Source: Cerrena zonata (lineage: Eukaryota; Basidiomycota; Agaricomycetes; Polyporales; Cerrenaceae). Taken from it: a stretch of DNA of 64,000 nt. The DNA lies in contig JASBNA010000029.1 in the NCBI GenBank assembly GCA_038087015.1, positions 473,200-537,199 on the forward strand, read 5' to 3'. Shown in pieces: positions 24,999-37,141 of this stretch. A program made the position numbers and the translations under genes. The notes below the pieces were generated by a model. That model was not told the DNA's origin and did not search any database. It worked only from the letters and a program-made list of their open reading frames with translations. Within the stretch, counting starts at the first letter, position 1, and every line of letters starts with the position of its first letter.

Positions 24999-26795
24999 GC
25001 TGAAGATGCTCGTTTTGCCCGGCGAGAACATTCGGGTTATGTCTAACTGTCTAATTGAGGTGTACCTGAGTTGCTTGTTCTACAGAAGCCTGTTGGTTTT
25101 ATATCAGCCCTGCTCGAACGCATCTCGAACTTGCATGACTTCGTAAAAGACGCTTGTCTCGTACATAGCTGATTCCACAGTGGCGGTCGGGCCTCCGCTA
25201 TATTGGTGAGACTGAAACCGAGGCCAATTTGGCCAAAATAATACAGTGACTGGAATAGGACGCGGGGCGGCATCACGACGGCTAGTCAATGACATGTAAG
25301 AGGAGTGGTGATCGGGGGGCTGACGATATTTATGGTCACATCGCCGCCTCCGACCAAGTACCGGACTGTGATGCTGGTAAGTATTGTAAGCTCTTCATTA
25401 CGTTCAATGATTTATTGTTAGTTGTGTTTTCTCCTTCACAACACTCACAGACTAATATGATGCGCAATATTTGCAAGAGGTTGCGAACGTCGAGTGTATA
25501 CGGTTGCGAGACCTAGCCATTCCTGAACTCTGGGCAACCCAAGTTTACATCACTGATCACGGGAGCTGCGGGAACGTCACCGAGGCTAGGTACCGGAGGA
25601 CGACCTTCCCACCTCACCGAACGAGACCATATACAGTATCCCCAATTTGAATGAATACAATAGAAAGGCTAGTACAAGCCGCAGATGTACAGGATCGTTG
25701 CTACGGTTTCGACTTAGAAAGTAACAGAGGTACAGTTAATATGATGGCGACGGACATTACTAGGAACATAAACTCACTGTATGCATGTTCAAACATGATG
25801 TCATGTAAGAAAGGAGAAGCCTCGGAATACAGTACATTGGTACTATGATTGTAAGCCTAAATCACATCACGGGAGAACCGTCAGTGCCTGTAGATCGATG
25901 ACTGTTACGAAACAATGATATTATGACAACTTGGTTATTGGGCGGGCCTCGGTCTCTATGCAGACTTTGTGTTGGTTCGGTGGGGCTGTTCAGGTTTGAC
26001 GTCGGATGCACAACCTAATTGTTAACTCCTCTAAACGGAGGGGCTTAGGTGATTCGAATGTCAGTTGAGGCAGGGATAACAATCTCGGTCGCAATTAGAA
26101 TGCGAGATTGAATAAATGTAGAAGTGCGTTCTTCATCGGAGTGAACCTCGAAACACCTGAGTACGACGTCGTGGGTCTGGCATGTGGAGCGCTAGAGCTG
26201 AAGGTCGCAGCCACCTTGCATTACGTCTCCATGACGGAAGTCCCCCACAGTCATATAGCATGGATACAGATGTATACATACCAAACACGCGAACGGAAAT
26301 GGACGATGATCGATGATAGGTCATGGCTCTGCAGTATACTAGAGAAAATCGGTTATGCGTGTTATTGTGATTCCGGCTTGGTGGAAGAGAGACTCAAGTC
26401 CGTATTCACTCCGCCGGCATCCAACAACAATAAAGCTCTTGTATGTAAAAGAGGAATAGGAACAGTGAATATACTGGACGACAGACTCACTGGCATTGAG
26501 CGTCCGTCAAGCTTTCAGGCCTCAGGCCTCAGGACTCAACCGGAGTTTGCCGTACTTCCAAAATAGGAAGATTCGAAATTTCATTCTTGCCTATGCATAT
26601 GAAGGCGAATATGGCATTTCTATGTTTAAGTAGCTTCGTTGTCCAAGGGAGTGACTCATGTCATATCAAGGAGGCAAATATGTGGATACGCTATGTTACA
26701 CTGTACAAATGAATACGACGAATAAATGTTATGTATATAGAGAGATAGGCTGTGAAGGTCGAGAGAAAAAACATCGCCAAATATTCTAATATACT
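24999..26795. other. 1.8-kb interval without a recognisable gene
   Basis: Holds the GMC2 promoter side and the 3' flank of P450 gene 1. A 450-base open stretch on the plus strand at 26108-26566 has no ATG at its head, no family motif and no splice partners, so I do not call it. Confidence 0.45.
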
Positions 26796-28854
26796 TTATA
26801 CCTCATTCGCCATATCAAGAATTGCCTGGACGTTTGGTGCCCGTGGTGTAATTTCACACTCAAATGGTGCCGGTCGTCTAGGAACAAAAGTGAAATTGTA
26901 AGCGTGAGTTGATAAAAGGAAGTATAGGCTTATACTTACACAACAACACCAGTATCAATTTGAGCATCCGGTGAAGGAAGGCCTGTCTTCGTCGACGGTG
27001 TGAAATTAAATGCCCAAAGTAGACGGGAGATGTCAATGAAAAGTGAGTTGTTTGCTACGTTCATACCCGCACAGATACTGTATGAAATTGATCGACATAA
27101 GCGTCGGTGAGCAAAATATGAGCCAATTGTAAGCTTACCGACGACCAAAACCATACGCATGAGTTCCACCTCGAGTGTGCTGGGGATTGTAATCACGTCC
27201 ATCTGGAGTCAGATACCTCTCTGGAACGAATTCGGTAGGATTCTCGTAGATATCTGTATCAAGATTCATTGCCCTATGTTAAGGCTATTAGCTTCAAAGA
27301 TCGATATAGCGATTGCAGGAACATCGCACGCACCATACGTTGGTCATGACAATAGATCCTGCAGGAATGAAATATCCTTGGTAAACATCGTCTTCAACTG
27401 CTCGTCTAGCAAGACCAAGAGGTGTGATTGGCTTCCATCGCAGAACCTCCTTGACGAGAGCACGGATGTATGGAAGTTGATCTCGATCAGCAAATGTAGG
27501 CAAACGGTCGCGACCGACAACAGAATCAACCTCTGCTTGAGCCTTCTTCAGGACGTCAGGATAGAGGATCATGGCAAGCGTGAATACAGCCAAAGCAGCT
27601 CCTGTCTACAAAACATTTAACATTAGCGATACTAGTTTAAACGAGTAAATTAGTTCTCTAACTTACCGTATCGGAACCTGCACCAAACATCGCACCCGCT
27701 AACCAAGCAGCTTCTTTTTCACTCATCTCTAGTGGTTGCTGTTGCTTGATGACAGTAGCACTGAACGTTGGGTTAGAAGTATCAAACTATACGTTGTCAA
27801 GTCGAATTATGTTCTCAAACTACAACTGTAATGAAGGAAAGACATACCTTATCACCCTTTACCCCTTGGAGGAATTCGGAAAACATCGCAGTAAAATCCT
27901 TGTGGGCAGCCATACCTTCTCGTTTGAATTTCGCTAACCAAGGAGGAAGTTTGTTCAAAACAGGGAACATATCGACCATGTAGTTGCCAGGTAATGCTGC
28001 CTTGAGCATACGTTCCATGAAGTGATTGATACGAAGAACGATAGGATCTTCTCGAGATTTCAAAGGCTCGGTTCCATAGACGATACTTAGGATGGTTGAC
28101 GCCGCAGATCTGAAGAATGTAAATTGGATGTGTCCAAAAGTGAAAGTAAGTAGTGTTTACATACTTTTGAAGGTGATTATCCCAATCGGAAGGATTTTCT
28201 AATACACTTTTAACAAGCAGGGTAGCTTCGCGTTCTTGTATAGGGAAATACGCTTCAGCAGCGTGCAGATTTAACCCCATATGGGCGGCTTTTCGCAGTT
28301 TCCTCCAGCTACTCACGATTCAGTATATGGTCAAATCCAAAGAAACGATCAAGACTTACAGAGGTCCATGGGGGACGAAACCGACATGAATGTTACCTGC
28401 AAGAATTTCCGCTGCCATGATCAATTTGGGCCGATCGGTATAATTGGTACCACGTTGATCGAGTAAGTCGAAGGCCGCCTGCGCAGTATTTAGAACAACA
28501 ACGGGCTGTCCAAGCATGTTAAGATAAATAATGGGTCCTAGAAGATTACATTATTTTTTTTATCGCGAGAGAATACATTTTGTTCAAGTTACCATACTGC
28601 TTAGACCATTCTGTGAATTTGAGCCATGGGAACTTAGAAATCTCCCCTAGCTGAAACAGATTGCCGAGCAACGGAAGTCGCGGGGGACCAGGCGGAAGAG
28701 GGTCCTTTACTTTCGATGGTGACTGAATCCAGTAAGCGACAATAACCAATAACGAGAGCAGGCTGAGAGACACGCTGGCGGGGAATGTGAAGTCACTGGT
28801 AGACTCCGACCAAACTGAGTTCAAAGTAGCTGAGAACGATGTGAAGTTCGACAT
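26796..28854 (-). CDS. Cytochrome P450 (OrdA/CYP64-like), gene 1
   Basis: Membrane-anchored microsomal monooxygenase. The start at 28854 reads MSNFTSFSATLNSVW. A hydrophobic anchor (VSLSLLSLLVIVAYWI) is followed by the proline hinge DPLPPGPPRLPLLGN. Further motifs: TDRPKLIMAAEILAGN, LWRKLRKAAHMGLN (C-helix W-x-x-x-R), MFGAGSDTTGAALAVF (I-helix A-G-x-D-T-T), KEVLRWKPITPLG (E-x-x-R), FIPAGSIVMTNVWAMN, FVPERYL (PERF-like) and YGFGRR joined by splicing to ICAGMNVANNSLF (heme Cys). The stop TAA is at 26796-26798 after MANEV. About nine exons, frame intact, roughly 510 residues. It probably hydroxylates a hydrophobic substrate; the terpenoid link is by position. Its closest relatives in this window are the other two P450s. 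Confidence 0.92.
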
Positions 28855-31800
28855 AGCACTGGCAGGAGAAATACAATGAATGAACCACTAGTATAAAGGA
28901 TAGAGAGGGAAGGGCTGGGGCCGGCGACAGAAGGGAAAAGAACACTGAGCTAGTGGACTCACTATATATCGAACGACGTTATAAGTATCACAGTCGTGTA
29001 TTTAAAAGCAAGCTCGGCCTAGCTCCCGCGCTGATAGCTGCTTCCAGTGGCAGGGTGGGACTGGGCCGAGCATCAATAAGAGGTCCCTGGCTCATTTTCT
29101 GAATGTCTTCAGCGGTACGGGAGAGAGCTGTGATTTTCACTTTAGTGCCATTTTGGGGACAATCAGAGGTTACGTAATCATGCCAATGAAAGTCTTCTTC
29201 ACACCTTCACCGTCGTCCACGACGACCTATCAGCCATCTATGTACTATATCTAAGACATGCATACACGCATTGATATGCGAATGATGTTGGCATGAAACA
29301 GCTAGAATTGAAATACTCAAAACTTCTCAGCGACCCTCCAACATTCGACCATGTCGACTCCGTGGCCTTTGCTGCCATCTTGAAACCCTTGGTCATAGGC
29401 TGACTTGATGCTCTCGGGACTTAGTACAATAAGGGTGGTAACACGCACTAAATACATCATCCTTCGACGGCTTTACAATGGACCAGTACCAACAAACTCG
29501 TACGACCCCTAGAAATTTCGGTATGTTCTCACATTACGATGGGTTATGCACTAGATTCAACATTATACCAGATAGGTCGGGGTACTTCTGGAGCATTGGA
29601 CGATGGTGATAAAAGAGAAGTTTCGCCCATCACCGAAAACTGAAGGGAAGCTCTATATGCGCCACCTGCAAAGTGTACCGTGTACGTCACGAGTAGATGA
29701 ACTCTATAGCTGCTAAATGGATGGATTGGTCAATTGGAATAGTATGGCAGCTTGACGGTTGATGTGCCGGTACATATGTCTTGTGGGTCGGCTGTAGTGC
29801 ATGCCCGGCTCTGTAATACTATGGTTCACAGTATAAACATGCCTCACCGATGCCGATTCTTGCTAATAGGTGTCGAAATATCTAGCTTTCCATTCCCCGA
29901 GGTTGGAGGATTGTTCGGATCCAGTACGTGATAAGTCTAAGCTTGTTTTAACTTTTGTTTGTATTCAGCGCTGTTCGTTAACGAGTACCTTCTATCTAGG
30001 AGATGGTGAAGCCATGTTGGTCTCATTTTCGATAATAGCACAAACGTCCTTCGGCATCGCACGTTACTAGGAGATCGGAGAATCTTCATCAGTCGTTGAA
30101 GGACAACACTACTCTAAGTTTGAGCTTGAGTTCCTGCTATCTGCCAGATGGTATCATTCTACTAGAACTTGTAAGCATGCTGGAAGTACTTTGTATTTTA
30201 CCTAACGAAATATAGAAACGATAACACACACATGTTACCTACATGTTTTCCGATGGAGATGCTTCTGTGGGTCTCCCGCAACCCCGGGCTCTTCTAGACA
30301 ATCTCTTTGAATCTCCACCAGCTTGAGTGAGATATCCTTCTCTAGCACGTCGCATGAAAGTTAATTCCTAATCCCTATGATGGTAAGCTTAGGATGAAAC
30401 ACGGTGAACTCCTCAGTTTGGTTATTTACTTACCATTATATGTTTGGCCTTGAACAGTTATCCGACCCGCTCAGTTGATTACAAGCGACGGGCAACCCGA
30501 GTCTTTACCTGCGTCACTCCGTATCAAACCCTATGCCACTCTTCCAGAAAGTTGCCTATCGTCTGCAAGGAATGTGAGGAATGATTAAACTGACTGCGGC
30601 GTGCACGCTATCTGCGAAGACTGATATCAAGTCTGGTTGGATACTGTTCGGAACGGTGAAATGGATACGAACAACCTCAAGGTGTGCGTACTGGAATTTC
30701 GTTCGGCGTAAGCGCTTCCGAGTGTTGGCATCACACCTCTACACGCGCCGATATCCATTAACCACTGCCTTCAACACCCTCTTCGGGCAAGATTCTCGGT
30801 GTGCGGGTTCCTAAGGCCAAAGTATTGGAGTCCTCTACAGCTCTGCACTATGGAGTTGATCTGACTTGACAGTGTTCCTATTCTAGTGTGAGATACTCCG
30901 AACTTGCGCAAAGTAGTAACGACCGTGATTATTGGGTTATGGGAAGCGCTTATGAAACACCTCAGACCTTAAGCGATATTATGTGAGTTAACGGTCTTCC
31001 ATGCGCGTATTGCATCTCATTTGCAGCCCATGAGGTCGACGCCACCAGTACGAAATTTACGGAGCAGCTTCATGCAATTGTCAATCTTTTGCTTACAGCA
31101 GGAATGCACATCGGAGGGAGTTTATTACGATATCTGATGGAGCTCAACAAACCCCGGTACCTTCAACTTGACACCTCGGTGTTGAGTCGTCCAGGTACTA
31201 GAATTTCGGTTCGAACGAGGAAGTGGATTTGCGTTCCAAAATATCTTACAGCGGCGGTTATTTTCGTTTGGAAGGAGCTCAGATCTAGACGGTTTGGACC
31301 CGAGACAGCCCCGTTTCAGCTTCGCGCTTACAACCGGCCAAAAATGGACGGTATACTGTTCATCATCTCAAACCCAAAAAAATTCGCAATCTCGATCTGA
31401 ATCTATTGTGAATCTGGAAAATGAAAAGGACCTCGGGCACCTTTCACTGTCTTAATCCCATTTCGGATCGCACATCGGCCATGCCTGTCTCCTTCCACGA
31501 ACTGTCCATTCGCCCCACCCTGGCTCCCACGATGTTGTCTTGGTCTGCGGCACTGTGAACTTTTCCGAATCGTAGCGGAAGCCTATCTTCGTGGTTGCAG
31601 CTTCGGTGGCGGGTAGCAGCGCCTTCTAGCTCAAACTCTAGGAAATTGGTACAACCGATATGCTCAGGCTGAGGCGATCACCAATCTATTCAAGTCAACC
31701 TTAAGCGGTCGCACGAATAGAAGTGGTGTCAATATCAGTTACGATACACCGAAGCCCTTCTATAGCCTTGTCAAGTGATGCAAGCGAGGACATATAGAGT

Positions 31801-31907
31801 GACCAGATGACGGTCGAGTCCTTTCGACCCTTTTCCACCACCATCTGCAAGTGTCCTACCTGGGTGCCGCCCTCTATTAGACTTCTTGTGCACAGGTATC
31901 TGTGACA
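28855..31907. promoter_or_regulatory. 3-kb divergent interval between P450 genes 1 and 2
   Basis: Separates divergent P450 start codons and so contains both promoters, but is far longer than needed. On both strands I see only short unlinked open frames and no RNA gene or repeat. A tataaa string near 28893 lies about 40 bases upstream of P450 gene 1 in minus-strand terms and could be its TATA region. A short peptide frame near 31480 (MPVSFHELSIRP) was not supported further. Confidence 0.4.
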
Positions 31908-34096
31908 ATGGGCCAACATCTTTCCTCTGCTTTCGCTGTGGGCGAACATTCCCTGACCTGGTGGGCTGTTAGTTTGCTTGTTGTTGCCCTCTCCGCGAAG
32001 ATCACCATTGGATTTATCAATGGGTACCGGACGAGGAAGTTGATGCCTCCGCACCCTCCTGGCCTTCCATTGCTTGGCAACATCTTCCAGTTACCTCAAT
32101 TCCAGTGGCATCGCTTCACTGAGTGGAAGGCTCAGTATGGTTCGTACTACTTTCTCCAATGCAACCAATCCTATTCCTCTAACATTGTGTTTTAGGCGAT
32201 CTCTTTTCGCTTAACTTTGCTGGAACACCGGTGATTGTAGTGAACTCTATTGAAGTAGCTAACGACCTCTACGGTATGTAATAGTCGGACATTGTATCTT
32301 AGTTATCTAACAATGCTCCAGACAAACGTTCGACGATCTACAGCGACCGGCCGCCGTTCATCATGGCGGGCGAGATCCTTACCGGCGGTATCTTCATCGC
32401 GTTCTCAAAGTATGGTGATCTGTAAGTAACGCCCTTTCTGATGCATAAAGCCTATTCGACGTCTGTCAACAACGAACCGCCGGAACAGTGATTTCCAATG
32501 GTGTCGCGGTTCAGTGTTGATCGTCCAGCATCGCTTACATTGTGTGTATCTAAGAATTGATCTAACATACTACGTAGGTGGCGTAAGTTGCGCAGGGCCG
32601 CCCATGAAGGATTCAATGTTCGCGCTTGTGAGGACTACCAACCTCTGCAAGAAAAGGAGTCAGCTAGACTTGTTCACCATATGTTGGAAGAACCTCAGGA
32701 ATGGGACAACCATCTCAAACGGTGAGTTTCTTATTGATTCGAGTCTGTGGATGACGTTTCCTAATATGTGTACCTTATCCAGATCTGCTGCTTCAACTGT
32801 TCTTTGTGCAACTTATGGATGGATTCCTCTTGGTAAAGAGGGTGACCCGCTTGTTGAGCGTATCAATGAGCTCATGCACCGCCTCGTTCGTGCATCGCTC
32901 CCTGGTGCCTACTTGGTGGAGATTTTCCCCATAATGAAACATCTTCCTACTTGGATGGCTAAGTGGAAACGGGAAGGTCTTGAATGGTATCGTAAAGATT
33001 CGGTCTTGTTCAAGCAGTTCTTGGAAGATGTTGGAAAGAAGAAGGTAACTAATTTCGTTTGTCGTCGTAGTCTGCGTAAACTAAACGATTTCTTGGATTA
33101 CAGGAGGAAGGAACTATTTCGCCATGCTTTGGTCTCACTCTCATCGAAGATGAGAAGAAATATGCCCTCAATCGTCTGGAGTCTGCTTGGTTGGCTGGTA
33201 CCATGTTTGGTGCCGGCGCTGAAACAGTGAGTTGTTTCATTGTGTTGTATCACGCAACCAGATTAATCCATACAATATAGACTGCTGCTGCTCTTTCCGT
33301 CTTCATGCTTGCGATGACCCTCTACCCTGAAACCATGAGGAAAGCTCAAGCTCAAATCGATACTGTAGTTGGTCGTGACCGAATGCCCACCTTCGCCGAT
33401 AGGGATAACCTAGCCTTATATCACGTAAGTACTATTTATTTCTTGAAGTGTTAGGACATGGGCTGACAATTGACTCGTATAGTGCTCTTGTGAAGGAGAT
33501 TCATCGTTGGCGACCTGTCGGCCCTATGGGTCTTCCTCGGCGAACCATGAAGGATGACTGGTACAACGGCTATTTCATTCCAGCCGGAACACTCGTTATT
33601 GCGAACGTCTGGGCAATGAACCGGGATCCTAAGCACTTCCCTGACTTCGAAGAGTTCCGTCCTGAACGTTACTTGGACGCGGATGGCCAACTAGTCGACC
33701 CCATTGCTGGTACACACATGCAAGGCCATGTTACTTACGGATTCGGTCGCCGGTATGTTAGTTTATCTTCGCTTTTATGGATAGATGCTGAGTATTGTAT
33801 GTCTATAGAATCTGCATTGGCATGAATCTCGCCAACCAGGCCCTCTTCATCGATATTGCTTCTCTACTCTGGGCCGCAACCATTGAAAAGGCAATTGATG
33901 CCGATGGAAAGCCTATCATTCCCTCAAGGACCGACTGTGTCGACGAAGGTCTCGTTGTGTACGTTGACCATTTCTTCTCGTTACGATATTTAAACTGACC
34001 TATTCGTATCTTCTTAGTCGACCGGTGCCATTCGAGTGTGTTGTCAAACCTCGTGGCGGCAACGTCATGCCTCTGGTTGAGCAAACGATGCACTAG
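31908..34096 (+). CDS. Cytochrome P450 (OrdA/CYP64-like), gene 2, one-base frame break
   Basis: Membrane P450 related to genes 1 and 3. The start at 31908 reads MGQHLSSAFAVGEHS. An N-terminal anchor (WWAVSLLVVALSAKITIG) precedes MPPHPPGLPLLGNIFQLP. Further motifs: YSDRPPFIMAGEILTGG, LWRKLRRAAHEGFN, MFGAGAETTAAALSVF (I-helix), KEIHRWRPVGPMGLPRR (E-x-x-R), FIPAGTLVIANVWAMN, FRPERYL, and YGFGRR spliced to ICIGMNLANQALF (heme Cys). The stop is at 34094-34096 after MPLVEQTMH. Near 33411-33415 the codons read DNLALYH before the intron, where relatives have DNLPYI-ALVKE. Dropping one base there restores both the motif and the splice phase, so a single-base insertion is likely. Otherwise complete. 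It faces gene 1 across a long intergenic region and converges on gene 3. Confidence 0.9.
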
Positions 34097-34563
34097 GCGT
34101 AGACCTCATGCTAAACTTAGAATGATAGTGATTTTGACATACGATACTGGATCTAGATGGTTTTGCTATACGACTTCGACATTGCTGTGTATTTGTATCT
34201 CCACGCTTTCGTTATATATCTCATTTATTTCTTGACTTCTATTAGTACTTGGTACACTCCGTCACTTTGAGAGGTAGTCTATTATTCCTCACCTCATTGA
34301 CTACGAAGTCGTACGGAAATGGATCACATTAAATAAGCAAGAGCATGAGCATCTCCCTGTGATAAACACCATTAAGCTGTCAATGAGACGTACTTAGACT
34401 ACAGCGCGATGAGAGGCAAGCAAGACATATTTTGAAGTTCCTCAACAACGTAACTTCTGTTTTCAATTTCATATAGAACTCAGGATATTTTCAATAGCAT
34501 AGAGCTCTATTTTACAGAACAAGAATAGGACAATCGTTAAAACAATCTAAGTAGGGCCTTCCA
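34097..34563. other. Convergent intergenic region, P450 genes 2 / 3
   Basis: The 3' flanks of two convergent P450 genes. No other feature seen. Confidence 0.45.
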
Positions 34564-37141
34564 TTAGACTTGGGCGCGGGCAGCTTTGATCATCTCAACG
34601 ATACTTTCGCTCCTTGGTTCAATAACACAGTCGAATGGCGCAGGACGGCTAAGTTTACAGTTAGTATGTAATACTTAGCGATTCCATAAGAGTTGAAAAC
34701 TTACACAGCAAGACCTTCATCAATAACAGCGTCCCTGTCAGGGATAATTTCCTTGCCGTTCGCATCGCGAGTGGGCTTGATACTGAATGCCCATACAAGA
34801 CTTGCGGCATTCATGGCCAAAGCGTTGCTATTGAGACGATGGATATTCAGCATGTCAATCGAAGAAACACGACAATGAATTCTTACTTCGCAATGGGATA
34901 ACCAATACAGCTTCGTCTTCCAAATCCAAACGCGTGCTGTCCGAGTTCCTTGGTTTCAGGAATCATGACAGGCGTCTTACCGTCCTTCTCGAGGAATCGC
35001 TCGGGCATGAACTCTTCTGCGTTGGGGTACACATTCTCGTCGTGGTGCATTGCCCAAACATTGGGGAAAATGAGAGTTCCAGCTGAACATGAAAAATTAA
35101 TACGAGCAAGGGGACTTATTATAAAATGACGTACCAGGAATGAAGTGGCCCTCGTACACATCATCCTGTGAGGATCTGTGTGGAACGGCCAGGGGACCCA
35201 TAGGCCTCCACCTCATAGTTTCCTTGATGCAAGCGTGCAGGTATGGCATGGACTTGACGTCACTGAACTTAGGTAACCTCGATTGACCAACGATACTCTC
35301 AATTTCGGCACGAAGTTTTGCTTGGACATTGGGGTAAAGGACCATAGCGAGAACAAAGTAACCGAAAGTCGCTGCAAGCTGTAATAATAAGATGTATCAA
35401 TAAGGGAAAGTCGTAATAGATTTAGAATACTTACAGCCTCTGCTCCAGCACCACTTCGGGATTGAAAAGAGGAATCAATACTGATGCCATTTTCCGGAAA
35501 GGTCAAAAACTTACAACATCATACCAGCAAGCCACGCGGTTTCTATGGGATCCAAGTCATGACCCTGAGCATTCTCAAGAAGTTTACCAACAAAGCAGTC
35601 CGAGCGAGTTCCCTCTTTCTATAAGGAGCGAAACAATCGACGTGAGCTATTAACTATTAGCACGAAGACAAATTAGCGTACCAAACCCTGCTTGACCTCA
35701 TCGGCCAGACCCAAGAACATGTCAGTGTCTCTCTTGAACCAGGCATACCCTTCACGCTTCCATTTCGCCATCCACGTAGGGATGTACATCATGGCTGGGA
35801 AGAAGTCGACCATGTAGTTTCCAGGCAAAGCGGCTTTGAGCATCCGCTCAACGTAGTTTTCGACCTTGACGACAATAGGATCTGAGAGTTTGATGGGTGG
35901 ATAGGCATAAACTGCGCTAAGCACTGTTGCCGCTGCCGTCCTATAAGGTGTTGTACGATCTTTAGTAAATTATACAATAATTGTTCTGTGTGAGAATAAA
36001 TTACCTCCGAATTTGGAGATCCAGTTGCCCTTTCTCGTTAAGTAAATTGTCCAAAAAGTAGATGGCCTCTTTTTCTTGTAGGGGAGTATATGATAATGCG
36101 GCTTTAACGGAGAGACCACCGTTGGCTGCACGACGCATGCGTTTCCATCTGAGAATAAGTTATATTAGCTCGTTGGAACAAATAGGATGTCTTGCTCAAA
36201 ATCAAAATCAGAACGATCGGGGGAGATGATCAGCTTAAGTGCTATCTCCATGGTTCAGAAGTTATATGGATATACACGTCACAATAGAGTACAACATGTC
36301 ATCGACACGTTTTGAGTATGATGATCGGAGGAACGAAGAAATGAGAGAAATAAGAGACACTTACCTGTCGCCCCATCGAGCAAAAGCTAGATTCATTCCG
36401 CCGGTCAGGACTTCGGTCGCCATAACAAATCGCTAAAGCATTCACGTGAACACAAATAGAAGCACGATTGAAAACGACGGAGTAGGGTATGTCAGAGAGG
36501 CCGTGTCAGCAAGGAGGACGAAGCACTCACGGGTCTGTCTGAATAGATATTGGATCTACGTTCCTGGAGGAGCGATCACATGTGAAAAGAATCAGCAAAG
36601 GGTGTCGATCACTGTGGGTATGGTATACTGGCAAAGGAATTGCTTTTTATGGCGGTCGTATGACGTATAGGTCAAGAATCGACCATTCCAATTCCCAGCA
36701 CAGCAGATTTTACAAAAGGGGAATTGGTGTTAACTCACCATCAAATCAGCAGCAATCTTAGCTGTTCCAATTACGACGACAGGTTGACCAACGAAATTGA
36801 GACTGTAAATAGGGCCTACGAGGTGCAAGTATTAGGTCAGTAGGTCCTCCTCAAATACAACCGAGGTGTAATACCCACCAAATTGCTTGTGCCATTCTGG
36901 ACGAACAAGAAATGAATACAAGACGCGTCACAGGAAGCATCAAGATAAACACACCTGTATACCTAAGCCATTGTTTCTCTTGAATTTGGAGCACGTTTCC
37001 TAGAACGGGCAACCCTTTAGGGCCAGGGAACTGAGGATATCTTCGAAGTGGGTTGCGAATATATTGAATCGCTTTCCATCCATACCAAAGTACAGGCAAC
37101 GCCGCGAGCACGTAGAGGTAATTATCCCGCAACAATGACAT
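34564..37141 (-). CDS. Cytochrome P450 (OrdA/CYP64-like), gene 3, atypical I-helix
   Basis: Membrane P450. The start at 37141 reads MSLLRDNYLYVLAALPV, with an anchor (YLYVLAALPVLWYGW) and then RRYPQFPGPKGLPVLGNVLQ. Motifs: YSDRP, RFVMATEVLTGGMNLAF, WKRMRRAANGGLSVKAA, KETMRWRPMGPLAVPHR (E-x-x-R), FMPERFLEKDG, AFGFGRRSCIGYPIAK (heme Cys). The stop TAA is at 34564-34566 after ARAQV. The I-helix reads GAGAEALAATFGYF: the usual Thr after Glu is replaced by Ala, unlike both neighbouring P450s. The helix is built from a 19-base microexon near 35437-35455, and an 18-base microexon encodes most of EWHKQFG. Near 36560 the exon carrying ERRS and YSDRP needs either a one-base correction or a later acceptor that drops ERRS. 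The substrate is unknown. Confidence 0.88.

Noticed and set aside
26108..26566. Open stretch of 152 codons on the plus strand
   Set aside because: No ATG at its head, no motif, no splice partners and no similarity that I recognise; probably chance.
31440..31560. MPVSFHELSIRP peptide resembling the first residues of DUF1993 proteins
   Set aside because: The match stops after about eight residues and a stop follows after 25 codons; too weak.
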